From WLMZ01 sp031367435 (lineage in GTDB: Bacteria > Actinomycetota > Acidimicrobiia > Acidimicrobiales > Ilumatobacteraceae): a stretch of 64,000 nucleotides of DNA. Of this stretch, positions 10,459 through 18,523 are shown piece by piece; the first letter of the stretch is position 1; each line of letters begins with the position of its first letter. Made by a program: the position numbers and the translations under genes. Under the pieces are notes generated by a model, which was given only the letters and a program-made list of their open reading frames with translations, searched no databases and was not told the DNA's origin. The stretch lies in NCBI GenBank assembly GCA_031367435.1, contig JANLPV010000025.1:3126-67125 (forward strand). Reading direction: 5' to 3'.

Positions 10459-11646
10459 TCAGTCGACCTCGGCGAGGGCCGATACGACGACGTCTTCGAA
10501 ACGGTTTTCCACCCAGCTGCGCGGCTCGAGATCGTCACTGAGGTCGGTGGCGAGTTCTGTGAAAAAACCGACTACCGCGTGCTGCTTGTCAATCCACATT
10601 CCCACCCCACCGGCGCCGGGATGTGACAACGACCCGATTGGTTGCAGGCCGCCGCCGAAGTAGGCATACGCCTCGAAGTTACGCACGACCCAGCCGTAGC
10701 CGTAACCAGCTTCACGTTTAAGAATCGAACCGAACTTCGCCGACATGCCCGGCAGCCGGTTACTCGTCATCGCCTCAACCGTTGCCTTACCAAGGATGCG
10801 TGCGTCGCCATATCTGCCGCCATTGAGGATCATCTGCCCGAACGTCAGCATGTCGGCTGCGTTGCTGTACAACCCCGCCGCGCCATGTTGGGTCGCCTCC
10901 CACATCGGGCCCACCATGCCGAGTGGCACCGCGTCGGGGCCGAACGGAATCCCGTTCGGCCGATGCGCGAGCCGTGGACGCATCTCGTCAGTGACAATGA
11001 ACGCGGTACTCGTCATCCCGAGCGGCTCGAACAGCCGCTGCCGGGCGAACGCATCGATGCTCATCCCGGTGACCCGACTCACGATGTTGCCGAGTAGTTG
11101 ATAGCCGTAGTTGCCGTAGTTCATCATCGTGTCGACCGGCCTGCTGCGTGGGGCATCCCAGCCAGGGTTGATGAACACAAATTCGAGTACGTCTCCGTCG
11201 TCGGGAAAGGGAGGGAGTTGGCCCGCCTCAGTGCGTGCGGCAGTCAGCGCGAGCAGTTCGTCGTCGTCCCAGCCGTGCGTGTGCGTGAGCAGATGGTGCA
11301 CGAGCACCGTGTCGTTGTCGCCGGCAGCAAGCTCGGGGATGTAGTCGACGACACGATTGTTGATACCGACAACTCCGTCCTCGACGAGACACATGATCAG
11401 CGTTGCCGTGACCGGCTTCGTGAGCGACGCGAGAGCAAATATGTTGTCCACGCTGGCCGCCGGACCGTCGGGATATTGCTGGCCGAACGCCTCGGCGAAG
11501 GCGATAACGCCACGACGTGCAACCGAGGCCACAAGCGTGGGTGTTTTGCCCGAAACAACATGCGTTTGCAACAACAGGCGCGCAAGATCGAGCCGCTCGG
11601 GAAGAAAGCCCGCATCATGGGCCGACCCAGCACGTAGAACTGTCAT
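10459..11646 (-). CDS. Beta-lactamase-fold serine hydrolase (class C/EstB family)
   Basis: A 395-residue protein of the penicillin-binding-protein/class C beta-lactamase fold, in the esterase group rather than true beta-lactamases. The nucleophile motif SxxK is SLTK in LASLTKPVTATLIM, the second motif is YGN in MNYGNYGYQLLG, and the third is HPG in SHPGAGGVG. There is no signal peptide, so it should act in the cytoplasm on an ester, lactone or amide. The ATG at 11646 is preferred over an in-frame TTG six bases upstream because GGGGGTGA lies just before it. It is 12 bases upstream of the giant kinase and 42 bases downstream of the cyclase-TPR gene, so it may share their transcript. A second, distant member of this family is at 50492-51631. 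Confidence 0.88.
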   Translation of the reverse strand: MTVLRAGSAHDAGFLPERLDLARLLLQTHVVSGKTPTLVASVARRGVIAFAEAFGQQYPDGPAASVDNIFALASLTKPVTATLIMCLVEDGVVGINNRVVDYIPELAAGDNDTVLVHHLLTHTHGWDDDELLALTAARTEAGQLPPFPDDGDVLEFVFINPGWDAPRSRPVDTMMNYGNYGYQLLGNIVSRVTGMSIDAFARQRLFEPLGMTSTAFIVTDEMRPRLAHRPNGIPFGPDAVPLGMVGPMWEATQHGAAGLYSNAADMLTFGQMILNGGRYGDARILGKATVEAMTSNRLPGMSAKFGSILKREAGYGYGWVVRNFEAYAYFGGGLQPIGSLSHPGAGGVGMWIDKQHAVVGFFTELATDLSDDLEPRSWVENRFEDVVVSALAEVD

Positions 11647-11688
11647 CTTCAAATCACCCCCAAGTTGACAAGCAGTATGGCCGACTTT

Positions 11689-14199
11689 TCAGGCTGGGGC
11701 GAGCGGCTGCGTCTCGAAACACCTGCGCAGAGCCACATCGGCAATGCGATCACGAAGCATTTCAAATTCTGCAGTCGCAGCGGCGCGTTGCTCAGCGGCA
11801 CTCGCTGAGTCGCCGTTCGCGTCTGAAGCCAACGCGTTCACCATCTGCAACTTCCAGATGATCGCGTGGTGCCCGCAGGGCACTGCCGTCACCAGTGCTG
11901 CATCGCACACCACGAGTGCAGAGTTGGGGTCGCCGAGTTCGAGGTGGGCCTGCGCCAACAGCAGCCGCGCCGTGCCGAGCTCACGCAACTGCCCTGCTTC
12001 AGCGAGGTCGGCCACCAACGACTGCAGAAGTTCAACCGCTGTCTCCGAGCGACCGGAGCACAGCAGCGCTTCGGCTCGGGCCACCTTTGACGGCGGCATG
12101 TCGCTGCCATCGATCGTTGCATCAATAGCCTCGGGGACCGCAATACCGCGCTCGGTCAGGCGCGCCCGAACCGAGGTGAGATTGGAGATGAGCATGTGCC
12201 GCATCCACACCCGCGACAGCTCAACGGCGCGTCGGTGCGCATCAACACCCACCTCACCCGCTTGATCGAGCGCGTCGATAATCGTCAGGTAGAACGTGCG
12301 CGCATTCTCTGCGCAGGCGCGACCAAAGGGATGTTCGTCATCAGTCACTTCCTGCGCGAGCGCTGCGTCGACCTCGTCGAAGCGACCGGCCTCGGCAAGC
12401 GCGAGCGCCTTGATCGATCCGTATTGCACCGGGGCTGAACCAAGCTGACTGGCGAGCTCAATCGCGCGATCACACACGGCCACGCATTGCTCGAATCGTC
12501 CAGCGGCCCAATACACCCACATCAGCCAGAAGCAGAACTCCTTCAAGCGAACCGGATCGCGGCGAGCTTCGAGGCGGGCCAACAGCCCTTCGGATCGAGC
12601 GATCGATTCGTCCATCGGAATGACGCGGAGCTTGGCCAATTCCGCATCCATCACGAGGTCCTGATCGCCGACGGCGTTCGCCAACTCCACTGCGCGGAAG
12701 GCGTTGTCTCGTGCGGTTGGTCGGTAGTCGGCCCAATAATCCGTGAACCACACAGTCGGGATGAGCGCGAGCGCCATCGCCCGCTTGTCACCAAGCTCGG
12801 CGGCAAGGTCGTAGGCGAGCTGGTAACTGTCGCGAGCCTTCTCCGCGAAGTCCTGCTGATCGAGCGACATCACGTAATCGGCGCGCGCCTGGGTGAGTGA
12901 AGCCTCGAGTTCGGCCGTGCGGTCGCCGGTTCGACGGTGATGTTCGAGCACCGTCTGCAGATCGTCGAGTGTTTCGGCAGCACAGAACTGATCGAGCAGC
13001 ACCTGACTGCGCTGCAACAAGATTGACGCACGGGTGGCACTCGCGTTCGGCACCGCTTGCAACGCGCGATCAAGACATGCCAACGCTGCTTCAACCTCGC
13101 CCTGACCGCGTAACGCCCGCGCCTGAAGAGCAACTGCCTGTGCCCACAAATCCTGATCGCCGTTTTCGAGGTGTGCCGTTGCCCGCTCGAGGATACGCAT
13201 CGCATCTTCGAACGCCAGCGCATCGAGCGCTGTGCGACCAGAAGCCATCAACGCCGACGCAGCCCGTTCCGGTCGAGCCGCCGAACCTGCCAGTTCCAGA
13301 TGATTGGCGATCTCCACTGTTGGCACGGGCACGCCGGGTCGCACGGCTGACTCCATCGCATCGGCAACCGAGAGATGCAACCGCTGTCGCCGCGGCAATG
13401 AGAATTCGCTGAGCAACGTCTGACGGAATTGCTCATGCACAAAGCCGTAACGAGCCTCGCCGCCGCCCGGCACCTCCTCGATGAGATGTATCTGCTCGGC
13501 CTCTTCGAGGGCGTTGAACAATTCGTCTTCGGTCGAGGAACTGATCGCGGCGAGAAGGTCGAAGGAGAACACCCGACCAATAACTGCAGCGGCAGCAAGG
13601 ATCTTGCGGGTCGCAGCTTGCAGACGGTCGAGGCGTCGACCGATCAGCAACGCCACGCTTCGAGGTACCTCGGTTTCGCCAACCTCGATCGCGCGACGCC
13701 ACCCACCCTTGTCGTCGAACAGCTTGCCGGTTTCGTGAAGATGGCGAACCGTCTCCTCCGCAAAGAATGGATTGCCCTCGGTCTCGGAGAACACGAGGTC
13801 GACGAGCGCCGGCGGTGGAACACGGCCGACGCGGTGGGTGAGTACGGTTGCGACTTCTTCGCGGGTGAACGGGCGCAGGCTGATCTCCACTGCGAGCCGG
13901 GCGCGGGTGAGATTCGCGAACGTACGACTGAATGGCCGGTCGTTGCCGAGATCGGTGGAGCGGAATGTGCCGATCACGAGAATCTGCGAATTCGCAAGGC
14001 GTGGCGCGAGATGTTCGAGCAACAGCAGCGTCGATTCGTCGGCCCAATGCAGATCCTCGAACAGCAACACCAGCGGCCGCAGTTGGGCAGCACGGTGCAA
14101 GAACTCCTGTACACCGTGTAACAGGTAGCGCCGTTCCTGCTCCGGAGGCAGGCTGGGTGGCTCGGGGATGTCGTCGTAGCGTTGCCGTAACGCAGGCAT
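11689..14199 (-). CDS. ATPase/TPR part of a cyclase-AAA-TPR protein split by a stop codon
   Basis: An 836-residue open frame beginning inside an ATPase domain: the Walker B region LVLLFEDLHWADEST and the sensor stretch are here, but Walker A is not. It continues into winged-helix and TPR-like helical repeats (about residues 300-830). It is in the same reading frame as the preceding 14212-15078 frame, which carries the cyclase domain and the P-loop, and only a TAA plus four sense codons separate the two. In this family the whole is normally one protein of about 1100 residues, so the ATG at 14199 is probably an internal Met and this is the distal part of an interrupted gene. If translated alone it would be an ATPase lacking its P-loop. 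Confidence 0.7.
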   Translation of the reverse strand: MPALRQRYDDIPEPPSLPPEQERRYLLHGVQEFLHRAAQLRPLVLLFEDLHWADESTLLLLEHLAPRLANSQILVIGTFRSTDLGNDRPFSRTFANLTRARLAVEISLRPFTREEVATVLTHRVGRVPPPALVDLVFSETEGNPFFAEETVRHLHETGKLFDDKGGWRRAIEVGETEVPRSVALLIGRRLDRLQAATRKILAAAAVIGRVFSFDLLAAISSSTEDELFNALEEAEQIHLIEEVPGGGEARYGFVHEQFRQTLLSEFSLPRRQRLHLSVADAMESAVRPGVPVPTVEIANHLELAGSAARPERAASALMASGRTALDALAFEDAMRILERATAHLENGDQDLWAQAVALQARALRGQGEVEAALACLDRALQAVPNASATRASILLQRSQVLLDQFCAAETLDDLQTVLEHHRRTGDRTAELEASLTQARADYVMSLDQQDFAEKARDSYQLAYDLAAELGDKRAMALALIPTVWFTDYWADYRPTARDNAFRAVELANAVGDQDLVMDAELAKLRVIPMDESIARSEGLLARLEARRDPVRLKEFCFWLMWVYWAAGRFEQCVAVCDRAIELASQLGSAPVQYGSIKALALAEAGRFDEVDAALAQEVTDDEHPFGRACAENARTFYLTIIDALDQAGEVGVDAHRRAVELSRVWMRHMLISNLTSVRARLTERGIAVPEAIDATIDGSDMPPSKVARAEALLCSGRSETAVELLQSLVADLAEAGQLRELGTARLLLAQAHLELGDPNSALVVCDAALVTAVPCGHHAIIWKLQMVNALASDANGDSASAAEQRAAATAEFEMLRDRIADVALRRCFETQPLAPA

Positions 14200-14211
14200 C
14201 AGCGTTGCGAC

Positions 14212-15078
14212 TTACGGGGCGTTCTCGCCAAGGGTTTCGCGAAGCCGCTCAGGGCTGATCTCGCGTGTGGCCTGCTCGAGCTGATCGATGAGCGGCTGAT
14301 ACGGCGGCGGTACGTCCATATCGAGACACGAGCCGATGCGCAAACTCAATCGTCGACGGTATGCCTCTTCAACTGCCTCGCCTGCCAGCCGGCTCTTTCC
14401 GGCGCCCGCTTCGCCAGAGATGAACACCATCGCACCAACGCCATCGGCCACCTGCGCGACGAGCTCCAGAATTCTTGTTCGTTCCGCAGCCCGGTCGATG
14501 TAAGGAGTGGCCGCCGCGTCGGGGAGCACTTCGCCATCGTCGCCCTCGGGATCGGCACATGGCACCTCATAAAACCGCCATGGCGCTGAGATGCCCTTGA
14601 GCTCGAACATGCCGCGGTCTTCGAGTTCGTCGCGCGCAGTGCCGAGAACCATGTGCACTGTTTCCGATGCAAGTACCCCACCGGCTGGGGCAAGGCTCTC
14701 GATACGGCGCGCGATGATCACGGTTTCGCCATGGATATCGCCGTCTTCTTCAATTACGTCCCCGGTGTGGAGGCCGATGCGCATCTGCACCACTTGTCCG
14801 GGCTCGCGGCGATTGCGTTGCGACATGTCGAGCTGGATCTCACGCGCACACACCACAGCGCGACGCGCCGACGAGAACGCCGCCATCAGACCGTCGCCCA
14901 TCTCCTTGATGACAATGCCACGATGCGCCTCGATGCGTTCGAGTGCCAGCCGCTCGACGGAACGCCCGATGGAGCGCGCCTCTTCATCGCCGAGTTGCTG
15001 GTTGAGTTGCGTGGAAGCGACCAGATCGGTGAACAGCACGGTGACGGTGCCCTCGGGTATCGCACCCCTTTCGCTCAT
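14212..15078 (-). CDS. Class III cyclase plus P-loop, N-terminal part of the split gene
   Basis: From the ATG at 15078, which has AGGAG seven bases before it, the frame gives 288 residues. The cyclase domain covers about residues 5-185, with metal aspartates in VTVLFTDLVAST and KEMGDGLMAAF. The ATPase then begins (AAERTRILELVAQV) with a perfect Walker A (SGEAGAGKSR). Translation stops at TAA (14212-14214) before Walker B. The protein would be a cyclase with half an ATPase module. Known full-length relatives are single-polypeptide cyclases with a STAND/AAA ATPase and TPRs. A true nonsense mutation, a sequencing error or stop-codon read-through are all possible; read data are needed. Confidence 0.75.
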   Translation of the reverse strand: MSERGAIPEGTVTVLFTDLVASTQLNQQLGDEEARSIGRSVERLALERIEAHRGIVIKEMGDGLMAAFSSARRAVVCAREIQLDMSQRNRREPGQVVQMRIGLHTGDVIEEDGDIHGETVIIARRIESLAPAGGVLASETVHMVLGTARDELEDRGMFELKGISAPWRFYEVPCADPEGDDGEVLPDAAATPYIDRAAERTRILELVAQVADGVGAMVFISGEAGAGKSRLAGEAVEEAYRRRLSLRIGSCLDMDVPPPYQPLIDQLEQATREISPERLRETLGENAP

Positions 15079-15201
15079 CGTCGGCTCCTGATACGCACTG
15101 GGACAGCTTGCCACAGCAGGTCACGAACGTCGGGAGGTCCCGCTATGACCAGCAATATCTCCACACGGATGGATCATGCCCGCCTGAGCCCGGACGCGAA
15201 A

Positions 15202-15231
15202 CAGCGGGTGAGGCCAAAGCCGCACCCGCTG
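15202..15231 (-). terminator. Probable Rho-independent terminator of the cold-shock gene
   Basis: A perfect 9-base inverted repeat, CAGCGGGTG and CACCCGCTG, is separated by 12 bases. On the minus strand the second arm is followed by TTTCG. It begins 45 bases after the cspA-like stop and lies before the cyclase gene on the same strand, so it would end the short cold-shock transcript. The T-tract is short, so efficiency is uncertain. Confidence 0.6.
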
Positions 15232-15275
15232 AACACTGTTGCTTCATTTGTACTCGATCCCGAAGGATCGGGCAA

Positions 15276-15476
15276 TTAGATGAGGCGAACCTTTTGGGCT
15301 TCTTCGCCCTTCTTGCCCGGTGCGACTTCGAACTCAACTGAGTCGCCTTCGCTGAGCGACTTGTAGCCGTTGCCCTCGATATTCGAGAAGTGGACGAACA
15401 CGTCGGCGCCACCCTCTCGCGAGATGAAGCCGAAACCTTTTTCGGCATTGAAGAACTTAACTGTGCCTGTGGCCAT
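15276..15476 (-). CDS. cspA: Cold-shock protein (single CSD, RNA chaperone)
   Basis: A 66-residue protein of normal family length. It has both RNA-binding motifs, RNP1 as KGFGFIS and RNP2 as VFVHFS, in the order expected for the five-stranded OB fold (GTVKFFNAEKGFGFI then GADVFVHFSNIEG), and the C-terminal EGDSVEFEV-EEAQKVRL segment. It should bind single-stranded nucleic acid and keep mRNA unfolded in the cytoplasm. The start is fixed by AAGGAA six bases before the ATG. About 200 bases of non-coding DNA precede it, enough for a long 5' leader. A stem-loop 45 bases downstream probably ends the transcript. Confidence 0.95.
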   Translation of the reverse strand: MATGTVKFFNAEKGFGFISREGGADVFVHFSNIEGNGYKSLSEGDSVEFEVAPGKKGEEAQKVRLI

Positions 15477-15677
15477 TGCTTTTCCTTATGAACAATTACG
15501 AGACGCCGTCGGCGCTCGATTGGCACCCTACCTTGAGCGTTCTGGCGTTACACCAGTTCGGCGAAATCAGCGGACGATGTCTCAGATTTCTCGGCGCAGC
15601 GCTTCGCTCGAACGACGACGCTACGGTGCCCGTATGCGCCCACCGTTGCAACAACTACAAGTCGTTCATCGCCAATC

Positions 15678-16127
15678 ATGAGTCGGCTCGACGAGGTAGG
15701 AGCGAACGATCAATGGCGTTGCTGGATCTGTGACGAAGCCGTCGATCCGCACATGTCCGTCAACGATGCGCGCGGTCCGAGTATCGACAGCATCACCACG
15801 AAGGCCAAGGGCAAAGCGAGCGCCGCTGACGCCGGCCAGGTTCGGCTCGCGCACCGTGCCTGCAACACACGCAAGGGAGCGGTCGCAGCCGTCGTGCCGT
15901 GGCCCACGCAGCTCTTCGTCGTCGATCCGGCTCCGATCATCTCCAGCGTCGAGCGCTTGCAACGAAAGGGTGGGCGCGTTGTGATGGCGCGTTGCCCAAC
16001 GCTCGACGATGCTCATGAAGCCGCCGATTGGTTAGTCGATCGTTTGTCGCGGCTGCGTCCAGATCTCGACGTCATCGCGGACGTCGAGGCTGGCGGCGGG
16101 CAGTTCATGCTCATTCTGCGAACGTGA
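15678..16127 (+). CDS. HNH-endonuclease-like protein with an altered motif
   Basis: A 149-residue protein. The zinc-ribbon half (Cys15-x2-Cys18 in WRCWICDEA) and the second half of the HNH motif (LAHRACNTRKG, His59, Cys62, Asn63, Lys66) are clear. The first His of the HNH motif, normally in a V-D-H-x pattern, is replaced by Ser in SIDSI (about residues 35-39), so nuclease activity is doubtful. The remaining 80 residues (RVVMARCPTLDDAHEAADWLVDRL) look like a separate small alpha/beta region I do not recognise. It stands alone on the plus strand between the cold-shock gene and a convergent membrane-protein gene. It could be a degenerate stand-alone HNH protein, perhaps only DNA- or zinc-binding. 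Confidence 0.6.
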   Translation: MSRLDEVGANDQWRCWICDEAVDPHMSVNDARGPSIDSITTKAKGKASAADAGQVRLAHRACNTRKGAVAAVVPWPTQLFVVDPAPIISSVERLQRKGGRVVMARCPTLDDAHEAADWLVDRLSRLRPDLDVIADVEAGGGQFMLILRT

Positions 16128-16140
16128 ATTCACCCACCAT

Positions 16141-16587
16141 TTAGGCGTACAGCTGCAGTCCGAGCGCTACCGCGATCATGCTGATGCACACCAGGTGATC
16201 GCGAAAGATGATGCGCGCCAGCTCTGCCTGTATGGGCAGTGAGTCATTGCGCGACCCGAGGCGCACGGCGTTTGGCACCGTTCGCACCGCCGCGATGGCC
16301 ATCGGAATCAGCGCGGCCGGCAAGGCCGCGACCAGAAACCAGCGTCCGCCACGATCGATCAACTGCCCGACCAGGCCGACAAGTGCGGCGAGCATCGCAA
16401 CCATCACCAGCCGACTCATGGGCGAAGCATCGGTGGTGACTCGGCGGTAGTAGGTGGAGATCGATTCGATCACTGACGTGGCAACGTCAGCCTCATGTCG
16501 ATCGCGATACAACTGCACATCGAACATCAGGTCGAACCACAGCACCGCGAGCAGAAAGCCAAGGCCTGCTGTTGCGAGGGGATGCAT
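16141..16587 (-). CDS. Small multi-spanning membrane protein, function unknown
   Basis: A 148-residue protein with four hydrophobic segments: ATAGLGFLLAVLWFDLMFD, LVMVAMLAALVGLVGQLI, WFLVAALPAALIPMAIAA and LVCISMIAVALGLQLYA. I do not recognise the family. Acidic and basic residues between helices one and two (DVQLYRDRHEADVA) suggest a cytoplasmic loop. It is convergent with the HNH-like gene, whose stop is 13 bases away, and lies 51 bases downstream of the PhnZ-like gene on the same strand. It could be co-transcribed with the phosphonate pair, but it does not look like a transporter. Confidence 0.7.
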   Translation of the reverse strand: MHPLATAGLGFLLAVLWFDLMFDVQLYRDRHEADVATSVIESISTYYRRVTTDASPMSRLVMVAMLAALVGLVGQLIDRGGRWFLVAALPAALIPMAIAAVRTVPNAVRLGSRNDSLPIQAELARIIFRDHLVCISMIAVALGLQLYA

Positions 16588-16638
16588 TACAGCCCTTGCT
16601 TCACTGACGCGCTCACAGCGCGGAGCGTAGTGCGTGCG

Positions 16639-17229
16639 TCAGCGGGGAGTTGCGGAGGCAACAGGGGAGGGCTCGCGCAACGCGACGCGACGCAGTAGCG
16701 GTACGAACTGCTCGAACGGCGGGTCGAGAGCATCGGTGTTCTTACCGGTGTCGTCCCACTCGCGCAATTGCGTCGCGGCCCGCCACTGCGGATGCGATTC
16801 GAACCGCAGGCGCTCAGCTTCGTCCATCGGGCCGCCTTGTAAGGCGAGACTCACTGCCGACGCCGGGCTCAGCGTTTCGTGATAGTTCGTATCGACAGCG
16901 CATCGCCAACGCTTTGCCTCGACATGCAACGCGACCGGCGCCGTGACTGCAGGTGGGAACAGCTTCGACAATGCCTGAGCGCCGAGGGCCTCATGCTTCA
17001 GGTCGAGCTCGAACGCTTCACGGCGCGAACCGTTCTCGGCAAGGTCAATGAGATGGCCGACGTCGTGCAACAACGCGGCGGCCACGAGTTCCTCAGATGC
17101 TCCGTATGCCTGCGCCAGCCAGGCACATTGCACCGCATGTGACAGTTGCGAGATCTGCTCGCTGTAGTTGTCGTTGCCCCACAGCATGTACAGAGCAACC
17201 ACCTCGTCCACTGAGTCGAATTGCTTCAC
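16639..17229 (-). CDS. phnZ: HD-domain diiron oxygenase, PhnZ-like (C-P bond cleavage)
   Basis: A 196-residue HD protein with all the diiron ligands of PhnZ in order: His31, His55-Asp56 (LLHDVGH), His79, His102 and Asp160 (REWDDTGK). It also has the substrate-binding Lys106 (EAKRWRC) and the N-terminal Tyr22/Glu24 that in PhnZ form the gating pair, and the diagnostic LALQGGPM stretch. PhnZ oxidatively cleaves a 1-hydroxy-phosphonate to phosphate and a carboxylate. Its ATG overlaps the stop of the PhnY-like dioxygenase gene (17226-17229), the same pairing as in known phnY-phnZ and tmpA-tmpB systems. The exact phosphonate (2-aminoethylphosphonate, its trimethyl form or another) cannot be read from the sequence. 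Confidence 0.8.
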   Translation of the reverse strand: MKQFDSVDEVVALYMLWGNDNYSEQISQLSHAVQCAWLAQAYGASEELVAAALLHDVGHLIDLAENGSRREAFELDLKHEALGAQALSKLFPPAVTAPVALHVEAKRWRCAVDTNYHETLSPASAVSLALQGGPMDEAERLRFESHPQWRAATQLREWDDTGKNTDALDPPFEQFVPLLRRVALREPSPVASATPR

Positions 17230-17981
17230 ACCGGCCGACCTTGGAAGTCATTGATGAGTGACACCTGCACCGTGCTTGCGGTGTGAGGCGTCTCCCGGAA
17301 TTCGCGCAACTTCTGCTCGTAGTAGGCGGCGCGCAAATCACCTTCGCGTAGAGCGTTGAACGTGGGATACATCGCGCGTCGATCGACGGCGGAGTTGTTC
17401 GCGCCGCTGCGATGTGGGGTGAGCGCATGGAACCACAACGCATCGCCGGCCTTGAGCTCTACGGGCTGCCACACCATGTCGTACACGAGTTCATCGACAA
17501 TGCAGCCACGGTTGTTCATCGGCAACAGACGCTGATGTTGTCCGCTCACTACCTCGAGACAGCCGTTGTCGCGCGACGAGTCGTCGATCGCGATCATGCA
17601 CGAAATGTGTGTCTCGACAAACCGGTAAGCAGGCGCATCCTGATGCGGGGCATATCCGGCACCGCCAGCCATCTTGTAGTTGATCTTCTCCTTGTAGAGC
17701 GCGGCCGTCTCGCCGAGGAGCCCGGTCGCGATCTCGATTATCGGACCAGCGGTCAGGAGCTGTCGCAGTTGTGGGTGGAAGGGCACGAAGTTTTCGGTGC
17801 GACACAGACGTGGGCCGTGGTCGGTCATTTCGCGGTAATGCAGCCAATCGCCTTCTTCGGACCACGACTGCACATCGTCGACCCACGCGCGAATGTCTTT
17901 CACCCGCTGCGCGAAAAATGGTGACGTCAACAGCCAACCGTCTCGATGGAACTGATCGATGTCTTGGGGGGTCAGCACCAC
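17226..17981 (-). CDS. phnY: Fe(II)/2-oxoglutarate dioxygenase, PhnY-like phosphonate hydroxylase
   Basis: A 251-residue phytanoyl-CoA-dioxygenase-family protein. The iron triad is His113-x-Asp115 (PHQDAPAY) and His190 (TPHRSGANNS), with Arg201/202 placed to bind 2-oxoglutarate. The N-terminus (QFHRDGWLL) and LEVVSGQHQ are typical of the family. The overlap with a PhnZ-like HD gene identifies its likely role: hydroxylation of the carbon next to phosphorus, giving the substrate of PhnZ. No phosphonate transporter or regulator is visible nearby, so uptake must be encoded elsewhere. If the pair is not for phosphonates, a related two-step oxidation of another polar substrate is the alternative. 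Confidence 0.8.
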   Translation of the reverse strand: MVLTPQDIDQFHRDGWLLTSPFFAQRVKDIRAWVDDVQSWSEEGDWLHYREMTDHGPRLCRTENFVPFHPQLRQLLTAGPIIEIATGLLGETAALYKEKINYKMAGGAGYAPHQDAPAYRFVETHISCMIAIDDSSRDNGCLEVVSGQHQRLLPMNNRGCIVDELVYDMVWQPVELKAGDALWFHALTPHRSGANNSAVDRRAMYPTFNALREGDLRAAYYEQKLREFRETPHTASTVQVSLINDFQGRPV

Positions 17982-18041
17982 GTCACGACAGTACTCAAGA
18001 GCCGTCGTCGCGTCGCAACACCGTTCGGTTGTAGCGCGTGG

Positions 18042-18134
18042 TTAGACAATCGGATTCTCCAATGCCAACACGGCGCCCAGCCCAATACCGATCAACGCGA
18101 CGAGCAATGCCGCTGCGAACGTCCGAAACCTCAT
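18042..18134 (-). CDS. Tiny single-helix membrane protein (30 residues)
   Basis: An ATG at 18134 is preceded by GGAAGGGAGCGGGA, a strong ribosome binding site, and opens a 30-residue frame. Two Arg near the N-terminus are followed by one long hydrophobic helix and the tail LENPIV. It could be a small membrane peptide, or a minimal membrane anchor for a partner. The longer frame reading through this start from 18473 has atypical composition and no start signal, so the short form is preferred. No homologue is recognised. Confidence 0.5.
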   Translation of the reverse strand: MRFRTFAAALLVALIGIGLGAVLALENPIV

Positions 18135-18502
18135 TCCCGCTCCCTTCCGCCGTGAGAGTCGCGTGCCTACGTCCGACAACGCTGCCCACCTAGCGGCACT
18201 ATGGCCTACTGAATAGTCGTGGCGATGTCCGGTGCGCAAACCGTTCGTGAACACCACCTGAACTTCCGTTCGCGCCGCCGACCATCGTCCCCCAAGAATG
18301 GGCGCGAACCAGGCCACACGGCGAAAGAACAGGCCACACGGTGGCTCGCATCGCGCCCAGTAACAGAGATCGGGCGCGAACCAGGCCGCTGATTTCAAGC
18401 GGTGCCCCAAATCGCGCCCATTGACGAGAGTGGGGGGAAGTGAAGAGGCGTCACTTGACACCGGGTGGGGCACGGTTCGGTTGACGAGATCGGCCGCGTA
18501 CT
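18135..18502. other. Non-coding stretch with repeated stem-loop units
   Basis: About 370 bases between the 30-residue membrane peptide (minus) and the GT-C-like gene (plus). No convincing gene is seen. It holds two copies of a roughly 70-base unit with GGGCGCGA/TCGCGCCC arms (annotated separately) and, at its right end, a perfect 12-base tandem duplication (18498-18521) touching the start of the next gene. The divergent promoters of the two neighbours should be here; I cannot point to reliable -35/-10 boxes. Confidence 0.6.
18299..18420. repeat. Two tandem stem-loop units with a shared 16-base repeat
   Basis: GGGCGCGAACCAGGCC occurs at 18300-18315 and again at 18372-18387, 72 bases apart. 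Each copy is followed, 30-45 bases on, by its complement-bearing arm TCGCGCCCA (about 18351 and 18412), so each unit can fold as a hairpin with an 8-9 bp stem. A third partial copy, GAACAGGCCACACGG, lies at about 18328. The units resemble short interspersed palindromic elements, but the number of copies elsewhere in the genome is unknown. Confidence 0.55.
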
Positions 18503-18523
18503 GTGTCGCGTACTGTGTCGCTG

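Noticed and set aside
18042..18473. A 143-codon minus-strand frame covering the repeat region and the 30-residue peptide
   Set aside because: Its upper part is the translation of the palindromic repeats, rich in Trp/Cys/Arg, and has no ribosome site; only the last 30 codons have a credible start.
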